A DNA stretch of 64,000 nt from Acanthopleura granulata (GCA_016165875.1 JABBOT010000023.1:3015644-3079643); one strand, 5' to 3'; counted from the stretch's first letter, positions 39,501 through 54,500 are shown. Notes: generated by a model not told the origin, from the letters alone. Made by a program: numbers and translations.

Positions 39501-42500
39501 AGTCTGTATGAAAGTGTGTATGATGCTCTTAGCTGGGTATGTGTGAGTCTGTATGAAAGTGTGCAAGATGCTCTTAGCCAGGTATGTGTGAGTCTGTATG
39601 AAAATCTGTATGATGCTCTTAACTGACTATGTGTGAGTCTGTATGAAAGTGTGTATGATGCTCTTAGCAGGTTATGTGTGAGTCTGTATGAAAGTGTGTA
39701 TGATGCTCTTAGCAGGTTATGTGTGAGTCTGTATGAAAGTCTGTATGATGCTCTAAGCCAGGCATGTGTGATACTGCAGGAAAGTGTGTATGATGCTCTT
39801 AGCCCAGTATGTGTGAGTCTGTATGAAAGTGTGTATGATGCTCTTAGCCGGGTATGTGTGAGTCTGTATGAAAGTCTGAGTGATGCTCTAAGCCATGTAT
39901 GTGCTGGTCTGTATGAAAGTGTGTATGATGCTCTTAGCCCAGTATGTGTGGGTCTGTATGAAAGTCTGTATGATGCTCTTAGCCGGGCATGTGTGAGTCT
40001 GTATGAAAGTGTGTATGATGCTCTAAGCCATGTATGTGCTGGTCTGTATGAAAGTCTGTATGATGCTCGTAGCCAGGTATGTGTGGGCCTGTATGAAAGT
40101 GTGTATGATGCTCTTAGCCAGGCATGTGTGAGTCTGTATGAAAGTGTGTATGATGCTCTTAGCCAAGTATGAGTCTCTATGAAAGTGTGTATGATGCTCA
40201 CAGCCAGATATGTGTGAGTCTGTATGAAAGTGTGTATGATGCTCTAAGCCAGGTATGTGTGAGTCTGTATGTAAGTCTGTATGATGCTCTTAACCGGGTA
40301 CGTGTGAGTCTGTATGAAAATCTGTATGATGCTCTTAGCCAGGTGAGCATGTAATGTCAGGAAAGCTTCAGTTATGTTGTTGCACTGTATCTGATCCAAT
40401 AGTTAATCAGATTTACAATTTTGTGTCACAAAATGAAATTGTCAAGAGGCAGAAAAAAAAGTGAATTAAATTATCCAGAAGGTTTGAAAAAATTGATACA
40501 AAGTTGACATTTGTAGACATTTACGATAATACAACATATGCTGTAGTCTGTGCAGTTATGGAAGTTACGTTTATTTAATAGTGGTGGATAAAGGAAGATA
40601 TATAATACATATATATAATATAATATAATAATATATATATAATAGATAATATACAATACACATATACAATATTCAGCATCATTGAGGATTGAGAAACTGA
40701 TTACGGTGTACAGAGGAGTTCTTACTTTCTTAGTTCTTACTCACTAGATCAATATGGGTAGCCAGCTGACCAGGGGAGGTGTCATCTTTGGTGTCTTTGG
40801 CATACAATGACTTCTTAGGGAGCCAATCCCCTCCCCCCCCCCACAAACAATAAACTAGAAAAAAAAATGAACAAGCATTAAGAGATGTTATGGATTGTTG
40901 CCTTACAGTACTATGTGTACCTAGGAGGTGAGAGGTTTGTGGACCTGGGATTGGGCACACACAGAGTCAAGTGTAGGGTTCACAAGGAGTTCAGGTGAGT
41001 CACAGTGACATACATACGTACATATATAGCAGTCATCTAGTATTTAGAGGCATTTGCCTTCCAATCGCTAGATTGCGTAAGGTTTGGGTTCAAACCCTAC
41101 CTTGGACAGGGAATTTGTAGATACACCAGCTGTCACTCTCTTTGGCATCGTGTTGACAATAAGCAGCCATATTGGCTGTTTATATTGTCAAATGTTTGTT
41201 GAGGGGCCCCTTGTCTGCCACCAGTATGGTGTGCATGTCTGTATGTCATTTGTGGAAAGGTTGGGGGTTTATGCCATTATACTTCAGTTTTCTCCACCCA
41301 TAAATCTGCCACTATATCTGTGAAAAATTATTGAGAATCATGTTAAACAACAAATGAATAAATAAACATTGTCACAGTATAGACCTCAAATTTACCAGAC
41401 TTAAATATGGTGGACACCAATGGCATGGAAACAATTTGAAGGGAAGATCCACGCGTCAGTCCCATGCTCTCTTTGGTGTGAGACAGTTGGACTGATTGTG
41501 AAAATGGGGTGAGAAGTTAGCAGGGTGGCAGTGGCCATTTGTCAGTATGATTATCAGGCACGTGTGGATTGTACTGATGGTTTCTCAGGGCTTTCCTCTG
41601 TTTCCCTCACCTGAAAATCTGACCGTTGCTCACTGTATTGAGTAAGCTATTTTTGAGTGTGGCATTAAACAGAGACCAGATGAAATAATAGTGTAGATGA
41701 ACAAGTTAACATCATTTTATATCCCAAATATGTGGGAGTCAATTGAATGTCCACTTTGACTCAGTACCGCCAGGATCAAAATGTAGATCTTCGTACATAT
41801 AACTTAATGACAGAAAGCATATGTTTGTACTTTTCTACTCGGGGACCTCCGTGGCTCAATTGGTTAGCAAGCTAGCACAGCGTAATAACCCAGAAGCCTC
41901 CCATCAATGCAGATGCTGTGAGTTCCACCAGGCAGAAGGTTTCCTCTCGCCATAATGCTGGCGGCCATCGTATAAGTGAAATGTTATTGAGTACGGCGTA
42001 AAACACTAATTAGAAAAATAATAAATAAATACTTTTTTACTCAAGACTTGTGGTTGTGGCTGAAAAAGAAGTTGTGTATGAGAAATTTCCGATCCCTCTG
42101 ATAAACCGAATGGAGAAGCACTTCCTGACTGTGGGCACGATTCTGAATGAGCAGCAGTTGAAGTTGGCTAATGAACTACAATGGTGGGCAGAGAACTTCG
42201 CCAGCTCACGTAACCGCCACACACAAAGGTATTTGAGACCGCTTTCATCGTAGATGGTGATTTCTGGTAGATACAGTTTTACCAAGTGTATAAGAACGCG
42301 TGTGAATGACAAGTCACAGCTGTTTAATAGGCAGATTGTTATTTGTTCATTAATACTGATATGAAGACAGTACATGTAGGCCAAAATGATGTTTCAAATC
42401 CACAACAGACTTTCGAAGAAAAAAATTTTTTTTAATGACTCTTGATTATGTCCATTAAGTTACCCATTTGTTGATCGACAGGTATATATTTGTAGTTCAT

Positions 42501-45500
42501 GAAGATAATCAAATGTATTGTGTAGAATCTAAAAAAAACATACCATATTTGCACATGTAACTGGCGCAAATTTTTACCAAGATTTTCAAGCTTTACAAAG
42601 CCCTGCGCTAGTTACAAGGGTATATGATTCTCATCAAGGTCTTGCACTGTCTACTAGGCCTACATAATGCTGAGTAGTATGAAAGCTCAGTCAGTCATGC
42701 TGCCATTACAGCATTACGATCACAGGTCAAACAGTAACAACAACAACATGAATGAGTCCAGGAAACCCAACTCAACTTTTTTAGTCATAAAAGCCTTAAA
42801 GGCCATGATTTGGCAAAACTAAATGAACACACAAGCCAAGACAATGGCCATTCAGCCAGATAAATTGTCAAAGGAAGCCATTCCTGGATGAACCCACAGG
42901 AGGTGGGATTATTTCCTAGTTTACCCTCTGCATGTGGCCAGCTGCGGCATGGCCTTTAAACCTCTGTTGCGAGTCAGAGTGGGTGTCAGGTGACAACAAG
43001 CTGGGCTGCTAAATCCTCTAAATTACTGTGCAAAACTTCTATGGGCACAATGATTTTTTCTGGAATTTATCTCATCAGTTATGGGTGCACCACTTACATG
43101 AATGCACCACTTACATGTGGAAATGCAAGTACTCTAACTTTAAAATTTCCTGCACCTTGGTATTGATTGAAAGAGTCATAAGCAATGATCGTTCAGAGTA
43201 CATGTAAGAATTTAAACATGTTGGGCATTATAACAGTGGCACTCTAAATCACCTGTAATTTCATGGCATTTTTGGACAATTAATTATCTGGCTGTACTGT
43301 TACTGAAGTTGGTAAAGCAGTTAATACAGCAGGTTGATAATTTGGTGAAAAACTCTTACAGGTGATTTACCAGAAATGCTGGTGTCACCAACTATGGAAG
43401 ACTATGCAGCCTTGAAAAGGAACATGAAAGAAAAGTGTGCTTCCAAATACTTGTAAATGCTTGCATGGTAAATTTTCAGATCATCTGTGAAGAAGGCTGT
43501 ACCTGGTGATGCATTTGTTGGTTACCATGCCGACACAGCGCCCTCTGTCATTTTGCATGAGTGGACAAAGATACATTTAGAGAAAGAAAATGGTGAAGAA
43601 ATCAGTCAGGAGCAGGTACACTTTTTTATAAAATGACATGATCGAGTTTTCTTCTATAAGCTTTTACTGACAAGACTACTACAGTAAAGTTGATACATGT
43701 ATTTGCCTTTGTATTATGTAAATCTTCAACTTTTTCAACCACTAGTGCACTTTTTTCAGTGGAATTCTTGCATACAAGGATTTTGAAAATGATGCCAAAA
43801 ATGATTTGCTTGTGTGATTAAAGATACAAGGTTCGTAAAACTGTGCATATTATTTCTCTACACCCCACAGTCCTGTCAGACAAAACATTGCTCGCAGAAG
43901 TGGTGGAAGAATTAGGGTAGTTGTAATATGCATTTTAGTAGCAGTTTTCAACACTTTGTGTCTGTCTGGTATAAGATTGGTATTGAGGTGTTATGCTGTG
44001 GCTAACATTTTCATCTGACTTTAACATACAAAAGTCAGGTTTACTAGGTTTGATGGGAAAGTCATGTCAGATTTCTGCTGTGGACACAGCTGTCTAAAGC
44101 TCTGAGATTATCTGAGAGACTATGTATACCAGAAAATTTCTATTTTTTAACTTGTACCTGCCTTGAAATAGTAGAGTAGCCTTATCTCAGAGGTGCACGG
44201 GTTATTGTTGCAGATTGTTTGATTAAAGTTTGATTAAATTATTTAAATACTTTCTGGTATTATTAGGTGTTGTGTGACTGTTTTAGGTGTTACAATCTGC
44301 CAAACGAACACTGCTGTGGTGCGCCACTCCCGATGCTGTGTGCAGATTGAAGACGTCTAGATTGTCCTTTGAAGAAGAGGATCTTACTAAGATCTACTTC
44401 CATGAACAGAAGCATGAGAGTCTTCAAGAGTACCTGACCTGGAAGATTGTATCAGAGAGGGAGGTATCTGGTCTCATCCAGGTGGGTAGTGGGAAGAGTT
44501 TCACCTTCCCTGCCTGATTCAGGTGGACAGTGATACAATATTTGCCTTTCCAGCCTGATCAAGTGGGTAATGGGAAGATTTTCAACTTCCTGAATTGATC
44601 CTGGTGGGTAGTGGGAAGATTTTCACCTTCTGTGCCTGACCCAGGTGGTAGTTGGAAGATTCTCACCTTTCCTGCTTGATCCAGGTGGTAGTAGGAAGAG
44701 TTTAACCTTCCCTGCCTGATCCAGGTGGACAGTGAGAAGATTTTAGCCTTTCCAGCCTGATCATATGGGTAATAGGAAGATTTTCAACTTCCTGAGTTGA
44801 TCCTGGTGGGTAGTGGGAAGATTTTCACCTTCACTGTCTGATCCAGGTGGTAGTAGGAATATTTTCACCTTCCCTGTCTGATCCAGGTGGTAGTGAGAAG
44901 ATTTTCACCTTCCCTGCCTGATCCAAATGGTAGGAGGAAGATTTTCACCTTCCCTGCCTGATCCAGGTGGTAGTAGGAAGATTTTCACCCTCCCTGCCTG
45001 ATCCAGGTGGTAGTGAGAAGAGTTTTACTTTCTCCGTCTGATTCACATGGCTAGAGGAAAGATTTTCACTGTCCCCTAACATCCACATTTTTTTGTGAGA
45101 TGGAGTCCTTTCTCCATGTACTTATATAAATTTCAGTAGGATCCTTCACTTGTAAACCAGCTTGTGTACATATGTGTGGTGTAACTGAAATGCTCTTGAG
45201 TACAGCTGAAGACAAGTCTTACTTCAGAAACTTGTCAGATACAGGCACTGAATGAGCTGTGATGGTCTTCCTCTTTTCTGTCACCTTTAAAGCTAACAAC
45301 CATTATATAATATGTAACTTTCTTAAGTAACATAAAACACTAGTAAAATAAATGAACAATGAAATAAATCCCAAATCCAAATTTCAATGTACATGTAGCT
45401 TTGCTCAAATTTGTACAAAGTTCATAAATGGGGGCATTATGATGGTGGTAATTTTCACTGCTTTATTAAAGATACAGGGTGTACAGAAAATGGTGCTGTT

Positions 45501-48500
45501 TTCATTCTTTGTTTGGTTGTTTTTTAATATGATCGGCAGGTACACTGTACCTTGTATGCTATTATTGTGCAGGTGACAAGCCACTCCAGGCTGTTGTCGG
45601 TGAGGGACATGTGGGACTTGAGCCGAGCACTTCAGATATCTCGAGATGAAATCAGCCTATTGAGTCTGCAGAGCTTTGATACTGAACAGCAGTTCTGTAG
45701 ACAGCTGAGGTAATTAAATAGCTGGTGCTGGTCAGTTATAATTACACATAAACAATACTGAATGTTACTCCTGCATGTGAATCAGGTTTGAAGTGCCATA
45801 CTTCATTCATCTTATGTTTTAAGTCTGTAACTCTTTCACTTACTTTTTATATGCCCGCTTTCAAAGAATGCAGACGTGTGATGTTATGGCGTTGCCCATT
45901 CGTCTGTCTGTCTGTCTGTCTGTCTACACTGCCTTGGCCGGGCCATAACTTTATAATGACAGCTTTATAGAAGCTTATACTTTACATAAATGTTCCTTAG
46001 GCCAGGAGGGTGTGTCATGACCTCGAACCAAGGTCATTAGCTCAAGGTCAAGGTCACCATAGCACTATATACTGCAGTTTTGGTCTGGGCCAGAAATTAA
46101 AAACGATAACTTTACAGAAGCTTATGCTTTGTACAAGTGTTCCTTAGGTCTGGAGGGTGTCTTATGCCCTTGATCCAAGGTCATTTATGTCTACGGGTTA
46201 AGGTTTATGTCATGACTGCCACCCAAAAGTCTGCCCATTTCATTGTCTGTTTGCTTGTCTGCATCATGTTCTCCAGGCCATATTCTCTCAGGAACATATG
46301 CTTTCCATAAACAGGACAAATGTTCCTTATGTATAGGACCTTTCCCTCTTCACTTATTTGCTCCATTATAGGTAGCAAACCAACAACTTTCTGCGGGCAT
46401 ATGTAGTGCCCGTTTACCGGTGGCCTATTTCATCACCATGTCTGAGAATTTGATAAACTCCTTTAGATTTTTCATAAATGTGTGTTGTTTTGTTACTGGT
46501 GACACATGAGTGTTTCAGTTATAAATAAACAAATACATGTATTGGATTTTAATACATGGGTTTTTCAGTTTATAAATCAAGAAGTGCATGAAATGTGTAA
46601 GATTTTACTATTATCAGAAATCTTTTTTTCTAACATTATGTTCTGGCCCTGAAAGCATTGGCAACACATTGCGCTTCTTTGCAGGATTAGCCCAGTTTCC
46701 TCCCCAAACAGACAGGGTTCTTATCTTTTACAAACCGTGTACAAAATGCTTGAGGAACCAAGCAAAAGGAATTGATGAAAGAGTACATGGAAAATAGTAG
46801 TAACTCAGCTTGATTTGCTGCCTGGTTGTATGCATTTACAGAAAGTTCCTGACAGAAAGTGACCAACAGAGACTGTTAATCATCCAGTGTGATTCTGGGG
46901 ATGAAAACGGCAGTCTGGTGGCCAGCGCTCGCTACTGTATCCTGGATGAGATTGCGCAACATGAAGCTGACACCAGAGGAGAGTTCTGCATCATCCTCGT
47001 TGTGCAGCTGCCTCGGATAGCTGGTGGATGCTTCTCAGGCTTCCAGGTAATGCTGATGAAACATTTAAACAGTAAAGAGTAAAACTCCTTTGTTCCTTTT
47101 GGCTTCTTTCAGTCAGGGCAACATTGGCTGCTTCTAAAATTTTCTGGTAATTCTAATGAGACACCTGTTCAACATGAAGGAATGCTTCTTTAGTTCTTTT
47201 GGCTTCTCCCAGCTAGGGCAACATTGATTGCTTCTGAAGCTTCCATGTAATGCTAATGAGATACCTGTGAAACTGTCAAGAATGCTTTTATGTTCCTTTT
47301 GGCTTCTCTCAGCCAAGACAACATTGGGTATTTTTCAGGCTTCCAGGTAATTCTGATAAGACACCTGACAAACTGTAAAGATTTTTACAATAGACCTTTC
47401 AGAACTATCAGTTAAGAAAATCAATAATGTTTCGAATAGATCATCTGGATGTCCCACGAAATGGTTGCAAATATTCAGTCTATCTGTGATGTCATGACAT
47501 GACGTCACAATTGCTTTCACTGGAATGGAATGAAAAATAACGTTGTCATGAGAAGGGGTGGTGGGACGTGAGATGTGGTGTATGCAATGTCCATTTTGGC
47601 TACTCTCAGCTGATTAGGGCAACATTGCTTGCTCCTCTAATTGTTGCAGGTTAAACCAATGCAATACTTGTGTAAGGGTGAAGAATATTTCATGAGTGTT
47701 GTCTTGGCTGCCAACTGGCCTGGCAACATTCAGTGCTTCTATGGGTTCCAGGTTAAGCCAGCAGAATACCTGTCAAAACGGTGTGTTATAAAATATTCTT
47801 GCAGTCTTTGTGGGTGTTCTCATTCCAGCCAAGCTTTATTGTTTCTCAGTTTTCAAGGTGAAGCCACAGGACAACCAGTCAAACAATTTTGACAATATTC
47901 CTGCTTTTTTTTGCTCAGTTATTAGGTCTACTGGTCGAAGACGACATCAAGATACATAATTCATAGTATTGATTGCTCCATGATGTCAGGATTACAAATC
48001 TGCAAGACTTATTTTGTGCAATAAATAGTTTTCAGGTTTTTATTAAAAAAAAACACAAAAATTTTCCAAATTCCCACATTTAAGTAACATTCATCAAAGC
48101 CCTTACTATGGTATAGCTGGTCAGGCCGTGTCAGTGCAAGGACCAGTGGCTTTCACCATAGCCTCAGTTAACATTGCTAGCCTGCAGATAGCTGCCTGAC
48201 ATTTTTCAAAACACCCCTTTGGTGTGAAATGGTATGACCATGTTGTCCATGTTATAAATATTGGACAAAGGTCTCGTGGGTCATACCATATTTAGCGATG
48301 GAGTATTTTTAATGCAGGTGGCATTGTACCTACATGTAGCAGTCTTTATAGGTTCATATCTGATTAAATCCTGCTAGTCTTTTCTCTCTCTTTGTTTTTT
48401 CAAGTGTTATCAAATTATTAGGCACTGTAGACTAGTCCTAGCACTCTGAGGTTCAAATCCAGTCTATTTCTTCTTACATGGAAAATTTTTCCTCACAATT

Positions 48501-51500
48501 GTTCAACCTGACCTACTTTGGATGCCATATTGCCATGAAGAGAATGTGTTGACATGTCATTTTCTCTAGTACGGTGTATGTGGTAGAGCTGAAATTTTGA
48601 ATGCATATAGAACACCCTGGGGAAAGTTAACTATACAAAAATGGTTTTCATATCTTGAAAACTGTGGAAATGTACTGAGTACTGAAATTGTCACTGGCCA
48701 AAAGGTTTTGAATTTAAATATTTTAACCATGCTACCTGATTCAGTTTGATGTCCTGGTTACAAATCTGATGTTGTTTATTTCCTGTCATGTATACTTTTG
48801 AAGCAACTTACAGTCAAAGTTTAAAAAAGTGCAGTTTTCCTTCTATTTGGAGGTGACATGACAGAAAACCGTTACAGTTGTTATGCTGACAATTGTAGAG
48901 TGCAAAAAAAAAACAGAAATTCACCCATATTTAGAAATCAGGTGATAGGAAACCATTATAGTTGTAAAGCTGAAAATCGCTGAGTGCAGTTTACCGTGAG
49001 AATGGAAATCATCCTTGGTACACTGTGTTCTTTATGTCTTTTGTTATGGTCTGTGAGCAAAAGATCAAATCTGCATTGCTTTCACACTGGTTTTAGTTAT
49101 ATGATACCTGGCAGTCACAGGTTCAAATCCAGTTCATTCTTTGTCAATCTTTTCTCTTTTTTTATTACCATAAAGTTAATCATGGGACTGCCAGATATGA
49201 TAAATAGGTAATGGCTTAAACCCTGGCAATATTGTTGGATGACAGCTTTAATTTTGGAATTAAGTCTGTAATAATTTTGTGCCAACCAGTAGAGCTACTG
49301 TCTTATCAGAGACTCTAGTTTTTGTCTTGCATCATTTAATGCACGTTCAAGCAAAATTGTTGCAAGGGGCAACAGTTAAACCCTACCTAGCCTTAAAAGA
49401 TTATTAACATTTTTTCACTTCTTTTGTTTTTTAGATAGGTAAATGGCAATCGGTGCACATAGATGAGCTTCGCGCTGGAGAAGAAAACATTCCAGATACA
49501 GTGAAATTGTTTGGGCACAGTATTAGTGAGTTGTTGCAGAAGCCTGACGATCCTGGTCATGTCTCTGCATCACAGTCAGTGGTTTCCCAACACCCGGATA
49601 CAGTGGCCATGAATTCACAGCCACCAGAACCGATGGAAGTGGATATCCTAGAAAGAGAGGGAAACCAGATGGACTGGGAGAGTGAGACAACCGAGGGGTT
49701 GGTCCCTCCACCAGCTCATGACCCTGTTCTGGACACCAGTATGTTTGTCCACAAATGTCTGCAGGGGGCAGCCGCCATGATTAAGGATGATGATGACAAT
49801 CAGAACAGGACAACTGCACGAGTCCACCTCCTGTTTGACCTCCTGGTTGGTCCTGCAGCAGGTTGGTTTCCATGTCTTCTTTTTGCTTGTTTTTATGTGT
49901 TTATGGTAAATTATTGCATAGATTAAAAGCAAATTATTTTTTTTTTATCCATTTGACTGGGGTGTAATGCCATACTGAAGAACTTGTCACTTACACAGCA
50001 GCTGTTGGGATAACAGGAATCCAGACAGAGTAGGGGAAAGTGCCCATAGTGAGGAGATAGGAAGTAATCACCTATAATTTCTAACTGAAGACTAACTGCT
50101 GTACTAGGATGGTGACATTGTATGTGACTAACAGTAATATATAAGTCATAACTACTCCTGATTTGTCATCACCTAATCAACCTTGTGTTCTATGCTTTAT
50201 ATAGCCAGGTGTGCTGGATTGCTGGAAAACACCAGGAAACCATATGTGATTTAGTGTATACTATGAACTTTGTATTTTATAAGTCTATAGCCATCATTTT
50301 CCTTGTTTTGTATGTCTGAAATCATGTTGCAGGGGAGTTGAGGTTTGCAGACGTGATAAACAAACGGCTCGTTGAACTGTTGAACATTCGTGAACATCGC
50401 TTGACAAGACATGATATTGCACGCTCCTGGCTTTGTGATGATGCTGCGCGACAAGATGTGATCAGCAGAGCAGGAACATTGAGGTACTCATTGTTGACCT
50501 ACAGAAAGCTTATTTGCAATTTGATGTACAGCACAAAAGTCATGTGCAAAATGTTACGTTGTATGCCTATCTCCTGTATGTTTTCAAACTTTTTGCCTAT
50601 TCTTCATAACAAGAATGAATTAGGTTTCTTTTGTGATGTAGATCTTGTTTTGAGAGTTCTAAATTCAGGATTCTTTGTGATAAATACATGTGGATTTTCA
50701 AGTTCAAGAAACAAGGGTTACAAATCAGATGGTGGAGCTCAAAAAGTCATTTTAAAATCAGAATGTAAGCTGTTTTACTTACATTCTCGCAGGCGATCTT
50801 GGATGCAGGTAATTGAGAACAAAATTACTCCCCTTTTGGCTGGCATCATTGCCTTCATGGACACCAACAACAACCTGGACCTGTTGATACCTGGGAGGGT
50901 GTCTGGACAGGTGTCTGATGAGGCGTCCGGTGAATGTGAAACTTGGCAGAGACGCCTGTGGCTGATGCTGATGAACAACCCTGATGCCACTCCGCTGGAC
51001 CACCAGGAGCTTCTTTCCCCCAAGAGGAAGATTGAGCTGAGAGAGATCTACTCCAAACTGTTTGGGTTTGGTGTGACGATAACAGCTCCCAAAATGCCCT
51101 TTTCCTGGATTCTCATAAGCAAAATCAGAAGCCTGCTGAAAAGCAGTCCTGAAATAAAAGGTAAAATGGAGTTGTAATGTATTAGCAGATTCATGCATGC
51201 TTCCTGTTCCCAGATTTTGTTCACCACCTAAGGATTATGTAGTCAGTGATATAGTACTGTTATAAATGGTATCATTTCACCTGGTTGTAGATAAATTGGA
51301 ACCAGTACAGTGTTGCATACAACCTGAGCATAAGTGCAATGAGGTCTAAGTTTCTTGTGTTCTCACAGAGTACATGGGCTGTCTCTAGTTTGTCATCCTC
51401 TGTTATAATAGGGCAGCTGTCTTCTAGAATACTGCTTTTCTGTGTATTCTATGCGAATGCATAGCAATGCATTATATAGTCATGACAATTTCCCAACTCT

Positions 51501-54500
51501 CAGACTGGAAGTTGTTGACCAAATTACAGCCCATAACAAGTTGTTCTGGTATGCACTGATTTAACCTCTCTGGTGTCCAGTTTTGCTACATGTTATATTT
51601 AGAAAGTATTGTAGTGAGGAGATGTGAGGTAACAATTCAGTAAAATTACATTTAAAAATGTCATTTTTTTCTCCTCTGCATGCAGGAATATTTTGTTGTT
51701 TTTGTGAGGGTCACTCAGGCTACAGCGCCAGACCTGTCGGTTTGTGAGAGGTAAATGATTCAGAGGACAAATCTTGCATGTGTTCCCACAGAGTACATGG
51801 ACTGTCTCCAGTTACTCATCCGCTGTTATAATACCGCAAATGTCTTCTAGAAATACTGCTTTTTTGTGTAATCTATGCGAATGCACATCAGTGCATTATG
51901 TAGGCACGGAAATTTCCCAACTCTCAAGCCGGAAGCTGTTAACCAAAGCACAGCCATAACAAATTAGGTTTGAAGATTATGCAAAGATTTAACCTTTCTG
52001 GTTTTCAGTTTTGTTACTTGTTCTTTTTATGTATTCTCTGCGAATGCCAATTTTCCCAACTCTCAAACCAGAAGTTATTAACCAAAGTACAACCATTAAC
52101 AAATTGTTTTGATATGCACTGGTGCATACTTAAATTTTACATACATTTAACCTTTCTCTTGTCCAAGTTTGCTACAAGTTTTTTATAGAAAGTATTATAG
52201 TGAGGAGATAGTGAGGTAACAATTCAGTAAAATGAATTTAACATTTATGAATGTCATTTTTTGCTTTCCTCATGAAGTGATTCTTACACCTCTTAGCTTG
52301 CACACTGAACAGATGATGTATTACAGTGTGAAATTATGATAGATGTAATTCAGTGTCTTGATCATAAACGAAGGCCAGGCAACAGAATTATCTACATGCC
52401 AGAGACCTGAACATTAATCATATTATATTACGGTAAATTTCAAAACTATGTCATATGTAGTTATGATGTAAAGGAGTTTTATGAACAAAACATACCGAAG
52501 GCTTTGCTCCACACTGTGAAGTTGACCTTCATCAGTCATGTCCGTGGTTTGCTTGCCATATTTAGATTTCTGTTCCTTTTTCTCCATACTCACACTCATG
52601 TGGGAAGTTTTATTTTGTAGACACAGACACCATAGCACGACTTGTGGCTGACAGTGGCATTGGCAGAGCGCTGAATTCTGTAACAGAGACTGAACACAAG
52701 GCTGAACTGCTGAAATGTTACCTGCAAGACTTCATTTCCATTATGCACCCAACCTCCAGCCCTTGTGAACATCAGGTATGTTGAACATGCTCAACTTCAA
52801 AAATTAAAAGGTTGTAACTTTTTGAGTGTAGTATGAGATGCCAGTTTGTAGTTTTTCAATAAGTTCATAAGAAGCAAAATAAAACTGAGATTTTAAAGGC
52901 GAACAGCAAAGGGTTTTGATCATAAACTGAAAGCCGTTGGTGTAAATACATGTTGATGATTTTTTCTGTTATTTTGTTTATATGTATGCAAATTGTAGTT
53001 TAGGACCAACACGCATTTGTTGTCACATGAAGGATTTTCAGATAATTCAGAGTGTCTGTCACCCACGTGGGCAGGAGTTGGTGTTTGTTCGTGAAGTAGG
53101 GAAACATGGTCACGTGAAACCTCCAGGCTCCTAGGATCACACAAATCCATGGAGACTGACTTGTGGATTTAGACGACCACAATCTTCTCATCCAGATTGC
53201 TGCACAGTGGGCTAAATCCGTGTCTGGCTCATCTTTTTCTGGATTTTTTGTTTTGTGCTAAAAATTTAACAAGCTGAATTTTTCAACAGGTTGTTCGATG
53301 TAAGGAATTCTTATTGTCGTTAATCACACTGCGGTTTGGTTACCGGTATGAAGAAATCCTGTTTACGATAACCATTTTGGCAAGAAATAAATTACCTCAT
53401 TGATGTGACAAAAGCATCTAGAATTTTAAAACATGAATCACAGAGACCTTATGGGGTCTGCCAACAACTTGCAGGTGGTCGTGGGAGTTTCCTTTCACCA
53501 TAATGCTGGTTGTCATTGTATTAATAAAATATTGTTGAGCACTGTGTAAAACACTTCTAATAAATAAATAAATAAATGAAAGTACTTAATGAATTATTTT
53601 CACATCAGAAACATCGATATCTTGTACAATAACCGAAGAAGCTTGTTAACGAAAGGGTACGCGTTTTGGCCTGAAAGTGAAAGTTATACATCATCAGGTA
53701 TGTTTTTTAACTGAAACTCCTCTTCTCACTACAGCTGATATGTCAGAGCGTTCACTCTGTTCTCATCAGCCGGGATGACGGGGCAGGGATTACCTCCTCA
53801 TTGGTTCGTGTGCAACAAGTCTACGAGGAATGTCAAGGTCACCTCCAGAACTTCTCCAGTCTGAATCGGGTGTGGAAGGATTGTGCCAAGGACGTGGATG
53901 AGTACCTGAAGACCAATCCAGATCATTTTGTGCACAGGTCACCAGAGATCGTAAGTGACCAGTTACAATGGGAGTGGGATCATATGAAAAGGGTAAAGCC
54001 ATACAAGGGTGCTACAGAGGGTTCACATGGGGCCTTGAAAACCTCAGAAACTGAAACATCTGTCGGCAGCCTGCAGATGGTCGTGGGTTTTCTCCCACCA
54101 TGCCACTGGCAACCACCATATTAGTGAAATAGTTTAATGGAGCCACATGTACAATGTGGGGAGTGAGCCATAGCACAGTTGTTGAAGTCCCAGGAGGTGC
54201 TAGTTCAGAAGTCCCTTTAGGACACGTAATTTGTACTCTGCTCTCACTATGTAGAGGGCCTTGGGGAGAGTCGACTGTCAGTGACCCTGGTGTTTCAGTT
54301 TTCAATGAAGATCATTTGTCCTCCAGCAATATGTTGTACATATCCAAATGCCACTTCGGGGAAAGTTCATTGGCAACTTGCCAAAGGTCAGTGGTTTTCC
54401 TAGAGAAGCAGTTTTGTCCACCCATAAAACTAACCAACATTGTCTAAATGAAACATTGTTCAATATGGCCAGTCAACAACAACCAGACGAAAGTAAATAA

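Noticed and set aside
37471..40201. Antisense frames of 119-239 aa over the exon 36 array
   Set aside because: Shadows of the 45-bp units; no initiation context or conserved domain.
45855..46430. Possible transposase or LINE remnant
   Set aside because: Only repeated non-coding motifs and (TCTG)n; no open frame of use.
51772..51840. Possible extra exon in intron 45 (EYMDCLQLLIRCYNTANVF after 'cccacag')
   Set aside because: Followed by a stop without a convincing donor, the duplicated copy at 51369 has an earlier stop, and exons 45 and 46 already join in phase.
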